Positions 9,415-18,777 of a stretch of 64,000 bases of DNA are shown piece after piece. Within the stretch, counting starts at the first letter, position 1. Every line of letters starts with the position of its first letter. The DNA lies in contig JALCLH010000008.1 of NCBI GenBank assembly GCA_022647765.1, positions 62,001-126,000 of the forward strand, given 5' to 3'. The notes under the pieces were generated by a model, which saw only the letters and a program-made list of their open reading frames with translations, was not told where the DNA came from and searched no databases. This DNA is from Acidipropionibacterium sp. (lineage in GTDB: Bacteria; Actinomycetota; Actinomycetes; Propionibacteriales; Propionibacteriaceae). A program made the position numbers and the translations under genes.

Positions 9415-9795
9415 ATGGCCGTACTGGGAGATCTGGAGCACCGGATCATGGAGGTGCTGTGGGGTACTGACCAGCCCATGTCGGTCCGCGACGTCCATGA
9501 GGTGCTGCTCGCCGACGGCAAGATCGCCTACACCACGGTGATGACGGTGCTCGACCGGCTGGCCAAGAAGGACGTCGTCTCCCGGCATCAGGAGTCGCGG
9601 GCGTGGATCTACCGCCCGGCCCGGTCGAAGGCCGAGTTCATGGCCGGGGAGCTGGGGCAGGTGCTCAACGAGGCTGGGGCCGACCGTTGCGAGGTGCTCG
9701 CCGCCCTGGTGCCGACGCTGGCGCCCAGTGAGCTCGGGGCGCTGGCCTCTGCCCTGGACCGGGCGGCGGAGAGCTACCGATCGTCCCAGCGCTGA
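9415..9795 (+). CDS. BlaI/MecI/CopY-family transcriptional repressor
   Basis: 126 residues, the normal size. A winged helix occupies the N-terminal 75 residues (LEHRIMEVLWG, then VRDVHEVLL, then YTTVMTVLDRLAKKDVV), and a C-terminal dimerisation region follows. I chose the ATG at 9415 over the in-frame ATG at 9397 because the -10 box TAGACT lies between them and 7 bases before 9415. No beta-lactamase or sensor protease is nearby. The gene diverges from cydABDC and shares its operator sequence, so control of the bd oxidase is the likely role. Mycobacterial BlaI is known to affect respiratory genes. Confidence 0.9.
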   Translation: MAVLGDLEHRIMEVLWGTDQPMSVRDVHEVLLADGKIAYTTVMTVLDRLAKKDVVSRHQESRAWIYRPARSKAEFMAGELGQVLNEAGADRCEVLAALVPTLAPSELGALASALDRAAESYRSSQR

Positions 9796-9811
9796 CTTTT
9801 CTGTTGCCGGA

Positions 9812-10360
9812 TCACAGGGCCCGGTAGCGGCCCCTGATGTGGTGCAGCGGGGCCGGGTCGTCGGCGATCTCGATCCGATCCAGCGTTCCGGTGACCTCGA
9901 GCAGCCAGCCGAGTGGTCTGGTGCCCTCGATCGAGACGCCGGCCCAGGTGCGGCCCTTCAGGTGTGGTCCCCATGGGGAGTCTTCCCAGTCGCCGCGGCG
10001 GAACGGGCCGCCCAGCGAGGGCAGGGCGCCGGAGAAGGTCTCGGAGATCTCCTCGTCGGGGCCGTTGAGCAGGCTGATCGTCAGTGTTCCGGTCTCGGCG
10101 ATGAGCTCCGCCAGATCGGAGTCGACGTTCACCAGACCCGCCACCCGCCAGGGATTCCCGGGCACCGTCATCATCGAGGAGACGGTGAGTCCGGCGGCCC
10201 TCTCGCCGCGGTCGCCGGCGTCTCCACTTCTCGGCGTCCCCGTGTCCAGCTCGCCGGCCGCCCAGATGGTGACCCGAGCCCCCAGCCGGCCGCGCAGTTG
10301 CCGGGCCGGCTCGTTGACGGGGTCGGCGAAGGGGTTGGTCGAGTGGATGGTCATGCTCAC
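9812..10360 (-). CDS. Flavin reductase-like (FMN-binding split-barrel) protein
   Basis: About 182 residues. The sequence has the flavin-reductase-like layout: LTVSSMMTVPGNPWRVAGLVN near residue 60, then TLTISLLNG, then GPFRRGDWEDSPWGPHLKGRTWAGVSIEG. A GTG at 10360 and an ATG at 10354 are both possible starts; neither has a clear ribosome site. The substrate is unknown. It converges with the BlaI-type gene over 16 bp and has a family A hairpin upstream, so it is probably transcribed alone. Confidence 0.75.
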   Translation of the reverse strand: MSMTIHSTNPFADPVNEPARQLRGRLGARVTIWAAGELDTGTPRSGDAGDRGERAAGLTVSSMMTVPGNPWRVAGLVNVDSDLAELIAETGTLTISLLNGPDEEISETFSGALPSLGGPFRRGDWEDSPWGPHLKGRTWAGVSIEGTRPLGWLLEVTGTLDRIEIADDPAPLHHIRGRYRAL

Positions 10361-10411
10361 AGGGTGCCACCCGGGCGCGGTCCCGGTCGACGGCGCGGCG
10401 TCTTCCGGTCA

Positions 10412-10490
10412 TAGTCCCGATCACTCCCGCCACGCCGTGATTCTGCGCTGGCGGAGCCGAAAACCGGCCCAGCGGGAGTGATTGGGACCA
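10412..10490. repeat. 79-bp hairpin element, family A copy 2
   Basis: Arms TAGTCCCGATCACTCCCG and CGGGAGTGATTGGGACCA flank a 43-base loop. The loop begins CCACGCCGTGATTCTGCGC, so this copy is in the opposite orientation to copy 1. CGCTGG...CCAGCG can pair inside. It lies between the divergent genes at 10360 and 10546. Confidence 0.9.
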
Positions 10491-10545
10491 TCGTCCCCGG
10501 CGGCCCCGATCCCGGCGTCCAGCCCGTGTCTGGCAAGGTGGGGCT

Positions 10546-11145
10546 ATGAGTACAGTCAACTTGCGGATCGAGCTGGTCGGTGCCGAGCCTCCGGTCTGGC
10601 GCGAGGTCCGGATTCCCCGCGAGATCCCCCTGACAGTCCTGCATTGGACGATCCAGTCGGTGATGGGATGGCAGGCAGAGCACCTGCACGGTTTTGCAAG
10701 GGGGAATGGGTACTGGGGCGCCGCCGCCGTCTGGGTGCCGGAGCCCCGGGAATCGAATGAGAACCCGGAGCGGGACGCCACCCTGGGCCAATTGCTCGGG
10801 CGAGGCCGCACCGCCACCTATATGTACGACTTCGGCGACGACTGGGAGCACCGACTCACCGTGCAGGCCACCGATCCGGCCGACATCGACCAGATCGAGC
10901 TGGTCGATGGTCGGGGCGGCTTCATGCTGGAGAACGTCGGCGGCGTCTACGGGCTCTCCGAGGCGGTGTCGCTGGTGGCAGAGCTCGGACGTGGCGGGAA
11001 GCTCACCGCCGATCAGTCCGACTTCATCGAGATGCTGTACGGCGGGAAGCCTTCCCCGAGGGACCGCAAGCGGCTGCTGCAGTTCGACGCCGATGCCGTG
11101 CGCCGGGGTCTGGCCCAGATTCCGGTGGACGGCGCGGCGTCCTGA
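10546..11145 (+). CDS. Plasmid pRiA4b ORF-3-like family protein
   Basis: 199 residues matching the PF07929 pattern: LRIELVGAEPPVWREVRIP at the N-terminus, a central YMYDFGDDWEHRLTV, and C-terminal YGLSEAVSLVAEL. The family is often found near transposases as a passenger, but I see no transposase here; its function is unknown. AAGGTGGGG lies 3 bases before the ATG. Hairpin elements stand on both sides (10412-10490 and 11162-11240). Confidence 0.85.
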   Translation: MSTVNLRIELVGAEPPVWREVRIPREIPLTVLHWTIQSVMGWQAEHLHGFARGNGYWGAAAVWVPEPRESNENPERDATLGQLLGRGRTATYMYDFGDDWEHRLTVQATDPADIDQIELVDGRGGFMLENVGGVYGLSEAVSLVAELGRGGKLTADQSDFIEMLYGGKPSPRDRKRLLQFDADAVRRGLAQIPVDGAAS

Positions 11146-11161
11146 TAGTTGGCTTGATCGG

Positions 11162-11240
11162 CGGTGGATTTCACTCCCGCCTCGCCGTAGTTCAGCCCTG
11201 GGAGGGCGGCGGGACGGCGTGGCGGGAGTGATCTCCAACC
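11162..11240. repeat. Hairpin element, family B copy 1
   Basis: The left arm reads GGATTTCACTCCCGCC and the right GGCGGGAGTGATCTCC. The loop side CTCGCCGTAG resembles the ACGCCGTGAT of family A, and the overall length is about 79 bp. It overlaps the end of the permease gene on the minus strand, whose stop at 11192 lies inside the element. Confidence 0.75.
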
Positions 11241-12800
11241 AGGGTGGCCCCGATCCCGGCGTCTCGCTCGTGGTGTTCGGGACGGGCCGGCGAGGAGGCG
11301 GAGGAGGCGAAGGTCCGCCGCAGCCGCGCCCCGCGCAGATAGCCGATCATGGAGAGCGCCACGATGAAGCCGATGGTGCCCAGGGTCAGCGCCTCGAAGG
11401 CGGCGTAGGAGACGCCGGAGGCCTGGGAGAAGTCGTGCGGCATCCCGAGCAGGGCCTCCAGGGTGCCCGGAAACACCGTCACCCAGGAGCCGAAGGCCAC
11501 CAGCGCCGTCGTGATGACGCACATCCCCACGAACACCCAGTTCGGTCCGGGCACCCGGAACGGCCGCTCGGCGTCGGGGAATCGCAGCCTCAGCCTCGCG
11601 GCGGCCGGGATGATGAGCAGGTAGCTGAACAGGTAGGTGGTGATGGCCACTCCGAGCACCACATTGAACAGGGACGCCGAGGAGCCGGTGAGCTGCATCG
11701 CCGCCAGCATGAACAGCGTCGACACGGTGCCCGACAGCAGGTTGACCCGCACCGGGGTGCCCAGAGTCGGGTGGAACCTCCCGAAGAATCCGCCGAAGAA
11801 GGAGCCATCGGCCGGCGGCCATCGCCTGCATCCGGTCCGACATGATCATCCAGGCGGCGCCCTGGCCGATATTGGCGCACATGAACAGGCCGACGGCCAG
11901 CGCCATCATCGCTCCGGACGCCGGGCCGTAGACCGCGAAGACGGCGGCGACGGCGTTCAGCAGCCCGGAGACGCCGTCGATCCGGCTCGGCGGGACCACC
12001 AGCAGGATGGTGAACACCGGGATGAGGTAGAAGATCCCGGCCATCGCCGAGGAGCGCAGCACCGAGATGGCGACGTCGTGCTGGGCGTTCTTCATCTCCC
12101 CGGAGGCGCTGGAGGAGCTCTCGAAGCCGAGGAAGGCGAAGAGCAGCAGCGGGGTGAGGGTGATGAAGCCCTGCAGGGTCGGGGAGAAGCTGCCCAGGGT
12201 CAGCGGCCGGACGCCGTTGTGCATGGCGTAGATCGCGGCGGTGACGATGAACAGGGCCAGGAAGGAGATCTTGAAGAAGGCGCCGGCGGTGGGGATCCAC
12301 TTGGCCTTCTTGAGCGACAGGATCGCGGCCAGCACCGTCAGCCAGATGAAGACCAGCTTGAAGGCGTAGTCGGCGCCCGATCCCTGGGCGAAGTGAACGA
12401 TGTGGTTGCGGGCCGCCTCGGCGTTGAGGAAGGACATCGAGCCGCCGACCCAGACCGGCTGGGTGATCCAGGTGAAGGCGGAGGCGACGGCGGCCGCCGG
12501 GCGTCCGAAGGCCTTGCGGGTCCACAGGTAGACCCCGCCCTCGCCGACGAAGGCCGATCCGGTCTCGGCGAAGATCAGCGCGTAGGGCACCAGGAAGACG
12601 ACGATGAGGACGACCAGCCAGGTGAAGGTCTGCGGCCCCTGCGCCGAGACCGAGCCGAGCATCTCGAGCCCGACCACCGCCGAGACGATGAGGAAGACGA
12701 TGTCGAACCGGCTGAGGGTCCGTTGCAGGACCTTCGTCTGGTCCTGCGCCATCTCGGTGTCGGTGTGTGCGGTGACCTCGCGGGTGCTGACCTCGGCCAT
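11192..12800 (-). CDS. APC-family amino acid permease (frame-disrupted)
   Basis: ATG at 12800 with AGGAATCGAG upstream. The first ten or so membrane segments are in one frame: LSRFDIVFLIVSAVVGLEML, then ALIFAETGSAFVGEGGVYLW, then LLLFAFLGFESSS. At about 11815 the frame shifts by one base, and the last segments (VNLLSGTVSTLFMLAAM, then RPFRVPGPNWVF) continue in the next. About 535 residues once joined. Putative amino acid or amine transporter; substrate not deducible. The last codons, after LVGDHSRHAV, come from hairpin B1. Confidence 0.82.
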
Positions 12801-12918
12801 GGGTCTCGATTCCTGGTCTCGGGAACGCCTCGGCTGGGGGCAGGCCGGGGCGGGGCCCTGTGAAAAGGCCCGAAGGGGACAGTCTAGATATGGTGTCGTC
12901 GACGGAGAGGGGCATCTC

Positions 12919-14061
12919 ATGGAATTCACATTCGCGACCGCCGGGAGAATCGTCTTCGGGCCCGGTCGCTTCGCCGATCTTCCCGATCTCGTCTCGGGTT
13001 TCGGGGCCCGGGTGATGATCGTGGCCGGTGGGCACGCCGCCGCCCTGCCCGGACTGGACGTCCTGGGTTCCGAGCGGGTTCTGGTGCGCACCTCCGGGGA
13101 GCCGTCGATCCCCCAGGTGGCCGAGGCCCTCGAGGTGGCCCGGGAGTTCGGGCCCGATGTCATCGTCGCCGTCGGCGGGGGCTCGGCCATCGACACCGCC
13201 AAGTCGGTCGGCATCCTGTCGCGCAATCGCGGGGACATCATGGACCACATCGAGGTGGTGGGGCGCGGCGTCCCGCTGGAGCCGGCGAGTATCCCTGTGA
13301 TCGCCTGCCCGACCACCTCGGGGGCCGGCGCCGAGGTGACCGCCAACTCGCCGATCGTCTCCCCGGAGCACGGCGTCAAGGCCAGCCTCCGGTCTCCGGC
13401 GATGCTGCCCGCGATCGCCCTGGTCGACCCGGAGCTGACGCTCTCCAGCCCGCCGGCGGTGACGGCGTCCTCCGGCTTCGACGCGCTGACCCAGTGCATC
13501 GAGCCGTACATCTCGGTGAAGGCCAATGTGCTCACCGATCAGTTCGCCGCCGAGGGGATCCGGCGTGCCGCCTCGGGGCTGAGGCGGGCCTGGACCGACG
13601 GTTCGGATCTGGCGGCGCGGACCGACATGAGCATCTGCTCGCTGTTCGGCGGGCTCAGCCTGGCCAATGCGAAGCTCGGTGCGGTGCACGGCCTGGCCGC
13701 CCCGATCGGCGGGATGACCGGCGGCGCCCACGGCGAGATCTGCGCCGCCATGCTGGCCGGGGCGACCAGGGTCAACGTCGAGACGATGACCCGTCGCGAT
13801 CCCGGCAACCCGGCCCTGGCCCGCTGCGACCGGGTCGCTCAGCTGCTGACCGGGCGCCCGGACGCCCGGGCCGCCGACGGGGTCGAGTGGCTGTCCCGGA
13901 TCGTGGCCGATCTCCAGGTGCCCGGCCTGGCCGCACTGGGATTGCAGCGCTCCCAGATCGATGAGGCCGCGGATGCGGCGATGCGGGCCTCCAGCATGAA
14001 GGGGAATCCGATCGCGCTGAATCACGACGAGGTGGTCGAGATCATCGAGCTGAGTCTGTGA
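12919..14061 (+). CDS. Iron-containing (group III) alcohol dehydrogenase
   Basis: 380 residues. The dinucleotide-binding region shows VGGGSAIDTAKSVGIL, and the active-site segment reads GFDALTQCIEPY and later AVHGLAAPIGGMTGGAHGE. The two later histidines and the aspartate are kept, but the position usually occupied by His in DALTH is Gln. That occurs in some subgroups and may alter metal use. GAGAGGGG lies 6 bases before the ATG. Single gene, divergent from the permease, with a family A hairpin directly downstream. Confidence 0.88.
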   Translation: MEFTFATAGRIVFGPGRFADLPDLVSGFGARVMIVAGGHAAALPGLDVLGSERVLVRTSGEPSIPQVAEALEVAREFGPDVIVAVGGGSAIDTAKSVGILSRNRGDIMDHIEVVGRGVPLEPASIPVIACPTTSGAGAEVTANSPIVSPEHGVKASLRSPAMLPAIALVDPELTLSSPPAVTASSGFDALTQCIEPYISVKANVLTDQFAAEGIRRAASGLRRAWTDGSDLAARTDMSICSLFGGLSLANAKLGAVHGLAAPIGGMTGGAHGEICAAMLAGATRVNVETMTRRDPGNPALARCDRVAQLLTGRPDARAADGVEWLSRIVADLQVPGLAALGLQRSQIDEAADAAMRASSMKGNPIALNHDEVVEIIELSL

Positions 14062-14073
14062 ACTCGCCGGTCA

Positions 14074-14152
14074 TGGTCCCGATCACTCCCGATACGCCGT
14101 GATTCTGCGCTGGCGGAGCCGAAAACCGGCCCGGCGGGAGTGATCGGGACCA
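14074..14152. repeat. 79-bp hairpin element, family A copy 3
   Basis: Arms TGGTCCCGATCACTCCCG and its perfect complement flank a 43-base loop nearly identical to copy 2 (ATACGCCGTGATTC...ACCGGCCCGG). It lies 12 bp after the dehydrogenase stop and 22 bp before the end of the convergent ABC gene, a position suited to two-way termination. Confidence 0.9.
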
Positions 14153-14174
14153 TCGTCCCCGGCCGCCGCACCCC

Positions 14175-16274
14175 TCAGTGGGCCGGATCCTCGATCGCGG
14201 CGTTGAACTGGCTCTGGTAGAGGTCGTAGTAGGCCCCGCGCGCCTCGAGCAGCTCGGCGTGACTGCCCTGCTCGACGATCGCGCCGTGCTCCATCACCAG
14301 GATGAGATCGGCGTCCCGGATGGTGGACAGCCGGTGGGCGATGACGAAGCTGGTCCGCCCCGAGCGCAGGTTGTTCATGGCCTGCTGCACCAGCACCTCG
14401 GTGCGGGTGTCCACCGAGCTGGTGGCCTCGTCGAGGATGAGCAGGTCGGGAGCCGCCAGGAAGGCCCGGGCGATGGTGATGAGCTGCTTCTCGCCCACCG
14501 AGACGTTCGACCCCTCCTCGTCGATCACGGTTTCGTAGCCCTCGGGCAGGGAGTGCACGAACCGGTCCACATAGGCGGCTGTCGCGGCGGCCACGATCTC
14601 GGACTCGGAGGCGTCCGGACGGCCGTAGGCGATGTTGTCGCGGATGGATCCGGAGAACAGCCAGGTGTCCTGCAGCACCATCCCGATCCGCGACCGCAGC
14701 ATCGCCCGCGGCACCGTGCGGGTGTCCACGCCGTCCAGGGTGATCCGCCCGCCGTCGATCTCGTAGAACCGCATCAGCAGGTTCACCAGGGTCGTCTTGC
14801 CGGCTCCGGTCGGCCCGACGATGGCCACCGTCTGGCCCGGCTCGGCCACCAGCGACAGGTCGGAGATCAGCGGCTTGTCGGGGGAGTAGGAGAAGTCGAC
14901 GTGCTCGAAGGCCACCCGGCCACGGCTCTCGGGCAGGACGCCGTCGGACTCGGGCGACAGCTCCTCAGCGTCGAACACCTCGAAGACCCGCTCGGCCGAG
15001 GCCACCCCCGACTGCAGCAGGTTCGCCATCGAGGCGATCTGGGTGATCGGCTGGGTGAACATCCGCGAGTACTGGATGAAGGCCTGCACATCGCCCAGCG
15101 GCATCTGACCATTGGCCACCCGAAGGCAGCCGACCAGCACCACGACGACGTAATTGATATTGCCGATGAGGAACATCACCGGCTGAATCATCCCGGAGAT
15201 GAATTGCGCCTTGAAACCGGCCTGGTACAGCTCCTGATTGCGCTTGTGGAAAGACGCCGCCACCTCCTGCTGGCGCCCGAAGGTCTTCACCAGGGCGTGG
15301 CCGGCATAGGCCTCCTCCACCTCGGCGTTGACATCGCCGGTGGACTTCCAGACGTGGGCGAACTGCACCTGGGAGCGCTTTCCGATCAGCCCCGCGACCA
15401 CCCCGGCGACCGGGATGACGACGATGCTGATCACCGCGAGCAGCGGGGACACCCAGAACATCATGATGACGACGCCGATCACCATCAGGGCCGCGTTGAG
15501 CAGCTGCTGGAGGGTCTGCTGGAGGGTCTGGGCGACATTGTCGATGTCATTGGACATCCGGCTCATCAGCTCGCCGTGCGGCTGCTTGTCGAAATAGCTC
15601 AGGGGCAGTTTCGCGAGCTTTGCCGAGAGCTTCTGGCGCAGGCCGTAAATGGCGTGCTGCACGGCGGTATTGAGCAGGAATCCCTGGAGGAACATCAGCA
15701 GGGCCGAGACGGCGTAGAGGGCGAGGGCGAAGCCGACCACCACCGCCAGCCGATGGAAATCGATGCCGTGGCCCACCACGATGTCGTGGTACTGGTTCAG
15801 CACATCGATGATCTTGGCCATCGAGCCGGACTGGCCGCGGGACTGCAGGAAGTCGATGAACTGAGAGCTCGTCATCCCGTCGGCCTGGGGCACCCGGTGG
15901 CCGAGCTGCTTGCCGATGACCCCGGCGAAGATGATGTCGGTGGCCCGGCCGAGCACCTTCGGGCCGATGACGTTGAGGGTCACCGAGACCGCGGCCACGA
16001 TGACGACGACGGCCAGCAGCACCTTGGACAGCTTCAGCTCGCGCAGCAGGCGGCGCAGCGACGGCCCGAAGTTCATCGCCTTCTCGGCGACATGGCCGCC
16101 ACCGCCGGGGCCTCCGCCGCCACGGCGGTTGCGGGAGGACTCCCGGGCGATCCGGGCGTGCTCCTCCTCGGTCAGGGTGGCGGTGGAGCCGGTGGCGGGG
16201 GCCTTGGTGACGCCGTCTGTCGCGTCGGCGTCGATCCTGCCGGCGTCCTTGGGCTCGGGACTGGGGGTGCTCAT
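14175..16274 (-). CDS. ABC multidrug-type exporter, permease-ATPase subunit 2
   Basis: 699 residues, intact. A charged, glycine-rich N-terminal tail precedes six membrane helices (residues about 85-390). The ATPase has Walker A GPTGAGKTT, Q-loop GMVLQDTWLFSGSI, a signature written VSVGEKQL instead of LSGGQ, and Walker B LLILDEATSSVD. The altered signature suggests one degenerate site, as in heterodimeric exporters. The ATG at 16274 overlaps the previous gene by ATGA. Confidence 0.9.
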   Translation of the reverse strand: MSTPSPEPKDAGRIDADATDGVTKAPATGSTATLTEEEHARIARESSRNRRGGGGPGGGGHVAEKAMNFGPSLRRLLRELKLSKVLLAVVVIVAAVSVTLNVIGPKVLGRATDIIFAGVIGKQLGHRVPQADGMTSSQFIDFLQSRGQSGSMAKIIDVLNQYHDIVVGHGIDFHRLAVVVGFALALYAVSALLMFLQGFLLNTAVQHAIYGLRQKLSAKLAKLPLSYFDKQPHGELMSRMSNDIDNVAQTLQQTLQQLLNAALMVIGVVIMMFWVSPLLAVISIVVIPVAGVVAGLIGKRSQVQFAHVWKSTGDVNAEVEEAYAGHALVKTFGRQQEVAASFHKRNQELYQAGFKAQFISGMIQPVMFLIGNINYVVVVLVGCLRVANGQMPLGDVQAFIQYSRMFTQPITQIASMANLLQSGVASAERVFEVFDAEELSPESDGVLPESRGRVAFEHVDFSYSPDKPLISDLSLVAEPGQTVAIVGPTGAGKTTLVNLLMRFYEIDGGRITLDGVDTRTVPRAMLRSRIGMVLQDTWLFSGSIRDNIAYGRPDASESEIVAAATAAYVDRFVHSLPEGYETVIDEEGSNVSVGEKQLITIARAFLAAPDLLILDEATSSVDTRTEVLVQQAMNNLRSGRTSFVIAHRLSTIRDADLILVMEHGAIVEQGSHAELLEARGAYYDLYQSQFNAAIEDPAH

Positions 16275-18009
16275 GCTGCTGCCTCCTCGGCGGAGAGCTG
16301 GGAGTTGACGATCTCGACGTAGGTGGGACAGCTCTTCAGGAGCTCCTCGTGGCGGCCGTGGCCGACCAGCCGGCCGTCGTCGATCACCAGGATCTGATCG
16401 GCGCCCCGAATGGTGGAGACGCGCTGGGCGACGATGAGCTGCGCGGCGTCGGAGACCGAGGTCTCCAGGGCGGCCCGCAGCCGGGCGTCCGTGCCGACGT
16501 CCAGGGCCGAGAAGGAGTCGTCGAAGATGTAGATCTCGGGCCGCTTCACCAGGGCCCGGGCGATCGACAGGCGCTGCCGCTGACCGCCCGAGACGTTGGT
16601 GCCGCCCTGGGCGATGGGGGCGTCCAGACCCTTCGGCATCTCGGAGACGAAGTCGTCGGCCTGGGCGATCCGCAGCGCCTCCCACAGCTCCTCGTCGGTG
16701 GCGTCGGGGTTGCCGTGGCGCAGGTTGGAGGCCACCGTGCCGCTGAACAGGTAGGGCTTCTGCGGGACCAGCCCGATGGACTCCCCAGAGGGTCTCCAGG
16801 TCGAGCTCGCGGACGTCGACGCCGTCGACCAGCAGTTGGCCGCCGGTGGCGTCGATGAGCCGGGGGATCAGGCTGATCAGGGTGGTCTTGCCGGCGCCGG
16901 TGGACCCGATGACGGCCGTCGTGGTGCCCGGCTCCACGGTGAAGGAGATGTCGGAGAGCACCGGGTCGGTGGCGCCGGGGTAGCTGAAGGTGACGTCGCG
17001 GAACTCCAGTCGGCCGGGCTGGGTGAGCTCGGTGACCGGGTGCTCGGGGTCCAGCACCGAGGAGCGGGTGTTGAGCACCTCCATGATCCGGGTGGCGCAG
17101 ACCGAGGCGCGCGGCCACATGATGATCATCATGGTGGCCATCATCACGCTGATCAGGATCTGCATGAGATAGGTGGTGAAGGAGGTGAGCGCGCCGATCT
17201 GCAGCTCGCCGGAGTCGATCCGCGGGGCGGCGAACCAGAAGACGGCGATCTGGGAGAGGTTCATCACGAACATCACGATCGGGAACATGGCCGCCATCAG
17301 CCGCCCGACGGCGACCTGGATCCGCAGCAGACGGCCGTTGGTCTGGTCGAAGCCGCTCGGCCTCGTAGGGCTCGCGGACGAAGGCGCGGACCACCCGGAT
17401 GCCGGTGATCTGCTCCCGGGTGACCCGGTTGAGATCGTCGATCCGCTTCTGGAGCCGTCCGAACAGCGGGCCCATATTGGCCACCACGACGGCGATGCAG
17501 GCTCCCAGCAGGATCACCGCCGCGACGATGATCCAGGACAGCCCGACATCGGCGCGCAGCGCCATCACGACGCCGGCGATCATGGTGATCGGCGCTCCGA
17601 CGATGATCGCCAGGGTCATGAAGACCAGCATCTGCACCTGCTGGACGTCGTTGGTGGTCTCGGTGATGAGCGAGGGGGCGCCGAACCTGTTGACCTCTCT
17701 GGAGGAGAAGGACAGCGTCCTGGTGAAGACGGCGTCCCGGATGTCGCGGCCCATTCCCATCGAGACCATCGCGGCGAAGTAGACCGCGACGATCTGACAG
17801 ATCGCCTGGACCGCGGAGACCGCCAGCATCAGCGCCGAGTGCGACTTGACGTAGTCGCTGTTGAGGCCGACCACGCCCTTGTCGATGATCGAGGCGTTGA
17901 TGGTCGGCAGGATGAGGGAGGCCACCTGGGCGCCGGCCTGGAGGATCAGGATGACGACGAGCTGGGGCCAGTAGCGCCGCAGCTGGTGACTGACGAGTTT
18001 CACGAGCAC
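16271..18009 (-). CDS. ABC multidrug-type exporter, permease-ATPase subunit 1 (frame-disrupted)
   Basis: GTG at 18009, with AGGAG 6 bases upstream and overlapping the TetR gene; a GTG at 18003 is an alternative. The membrane part begins LVSHQLRRYWPQLVVILILQ. The frame shifts near 17355 (after RAFVREPYEAERL) and near 16780 (after VRELDLETLWG). The ATPase keeps Walker A GSTGAGKTT and signature VSGGQRQRLSIARAL. Walker B reads IYIFDDSFSALD, with Asp where the catalytic Glu normally stands, as in the degenerate half of heterodimeric exporters. Confidence 0.87.
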
Positions 18010-18719
18010 GATGACTCCTGGGCTGGGGTGGGGGAAGTGGTGGAGGCCGGCTGTGGTTCGGAGAGGGCGATCCCGTTGAGCAGGATGTCGGTGAGCTCGG
18101 CGGGGGAGAACTTGTGCGGGGAGACGGCGATCGGCCGGAGGTTCATGGTGACCGTCGACAGCATCAGGGCGCAGGCCTGCTCGGCCGGGACCCGGAGCCG
18201 ACCGGCGTAGGGCTCCAGGAGACGGTCGAGGGCGGCTGTGACGCTGGAGTACCAGTTGCGGATCTGATTGTGCGAGCGGTCGTGGGGGTCCTCGGGGTGG
18301 TCCGCGGTGCGGGTTCCGGGCCGGCCGTGGCGAGCGGTGTCCCCGTGGTGGCTGTCCGGGTGGTTGGGGTTGCGGAGGCGGTGGGGATGCAGTGCCGCCA
18401 GCACCTCGGTGATCGTGCCGAGCTGTGAGGTCATCAGCTCCAGGGAGCGTTCGACCCGCTGGGTGAGGTCCATGTCGCGGGGCAGGGCGTCGATCCCGGC
18501 GCACAGTCCGGAGGGGTCGAAGGCGTCCTCGATGACGGCCTGGACGATGGCGTCCTTGCTGGCGAAGTGGCGGAAGACGGTGCCCTCTGCGATGCCGGCC
18601 GCCTCGGCCACCTGGCGGGTGGTGAAGGTGATCCCGGTGCTGATCAGCAGAGCGCGCGCGGATGCGACGATCGAGGCGCGGCGCTGGCCGGCGGGCATGG
18701 GACGGGCACGTGAGGACAC
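18000..18719 (-). CDS. TetR-family transcriptional regulator
   Basis: 239 residues from the GTG at 18719. The helix-turn-helix spans residues about 12-60 (TTRQVAEAAGIAEGTVFRHF). A His/Asp-rich loop (LHPHRLRNPNHPDSHH) interrupts the ligand-binding domain. It overlaps the start of the ABC exporter genes and so heads that operon. A perfect-arm palindrome lies just upstream, making autoregulation with export of the inducing compound likely. Confidence 0.9.
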   Translation of the reverse strand: MSSRARPMPAGQRRASIVASARALLISTGITFTTRQVAEAAGIAEGTVFRHFASKDAIVQAVIEDAFDPSGLCAGIDALPRDMDLTQRVERSLELMTSQLGTITEVLAALHPHRLRNPNHPDSHHGDTARHGRPGTRTADHPEDPHDRSHNQIRNWYSSVTAALDRLLEPYAGRLRVPAEQACALMLSTVTMNLRPIAVSPHKFSPAELTDILLNGIALSEPQPASTTSPTPAQESSCS

Positions 18720-18733
18720 GTCGGTGAAGCATA

Positions 18734-18755
18734 TGTGAGTGAGTGCTCACTCACA
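18734..18755. promoter_or_regulatory. TetR operator upstream of regulator and ABC exporter
   Basis: The 20 bases GTGAGTGAGTGCTCACTCAC form two 9-bp arms around a 2-bp centre, and one further pair (T/A) extends the palindrome to 22 bp. The site is 15 bp upstream of the TetR start codon. TGAGTGAG / CTCACTCA half-sites are typical for TetR repressors. Confidence 0.7.
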
Positions 18756-18777
18756 AGTGGACGGTGTTCCCATCATG

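Noticed and set aside
9415..9795. Beta-lactamase regulator BlaI with bla genes
   Set aside because: No beta-lactamase or BlaR-type sensor is in the region; the shared operator points to cydABDC.
10546..11145. Insertion sequence marked by the pRiA4b ORF-3-like gene
   Set aside because: No transposase gene, no terminal inverted repeats around the gene and no target duplication could be seen; the nearby hairpins belong to the general dispersed families.
14175..17297. Apparent single giant ABC protein of about 1040 residues
   Set aside because: It arises because a frame shift in the first subunit runs into the second. An ATGA overlap at 16271-16274 and two complete ATPase motif sets show two genes.
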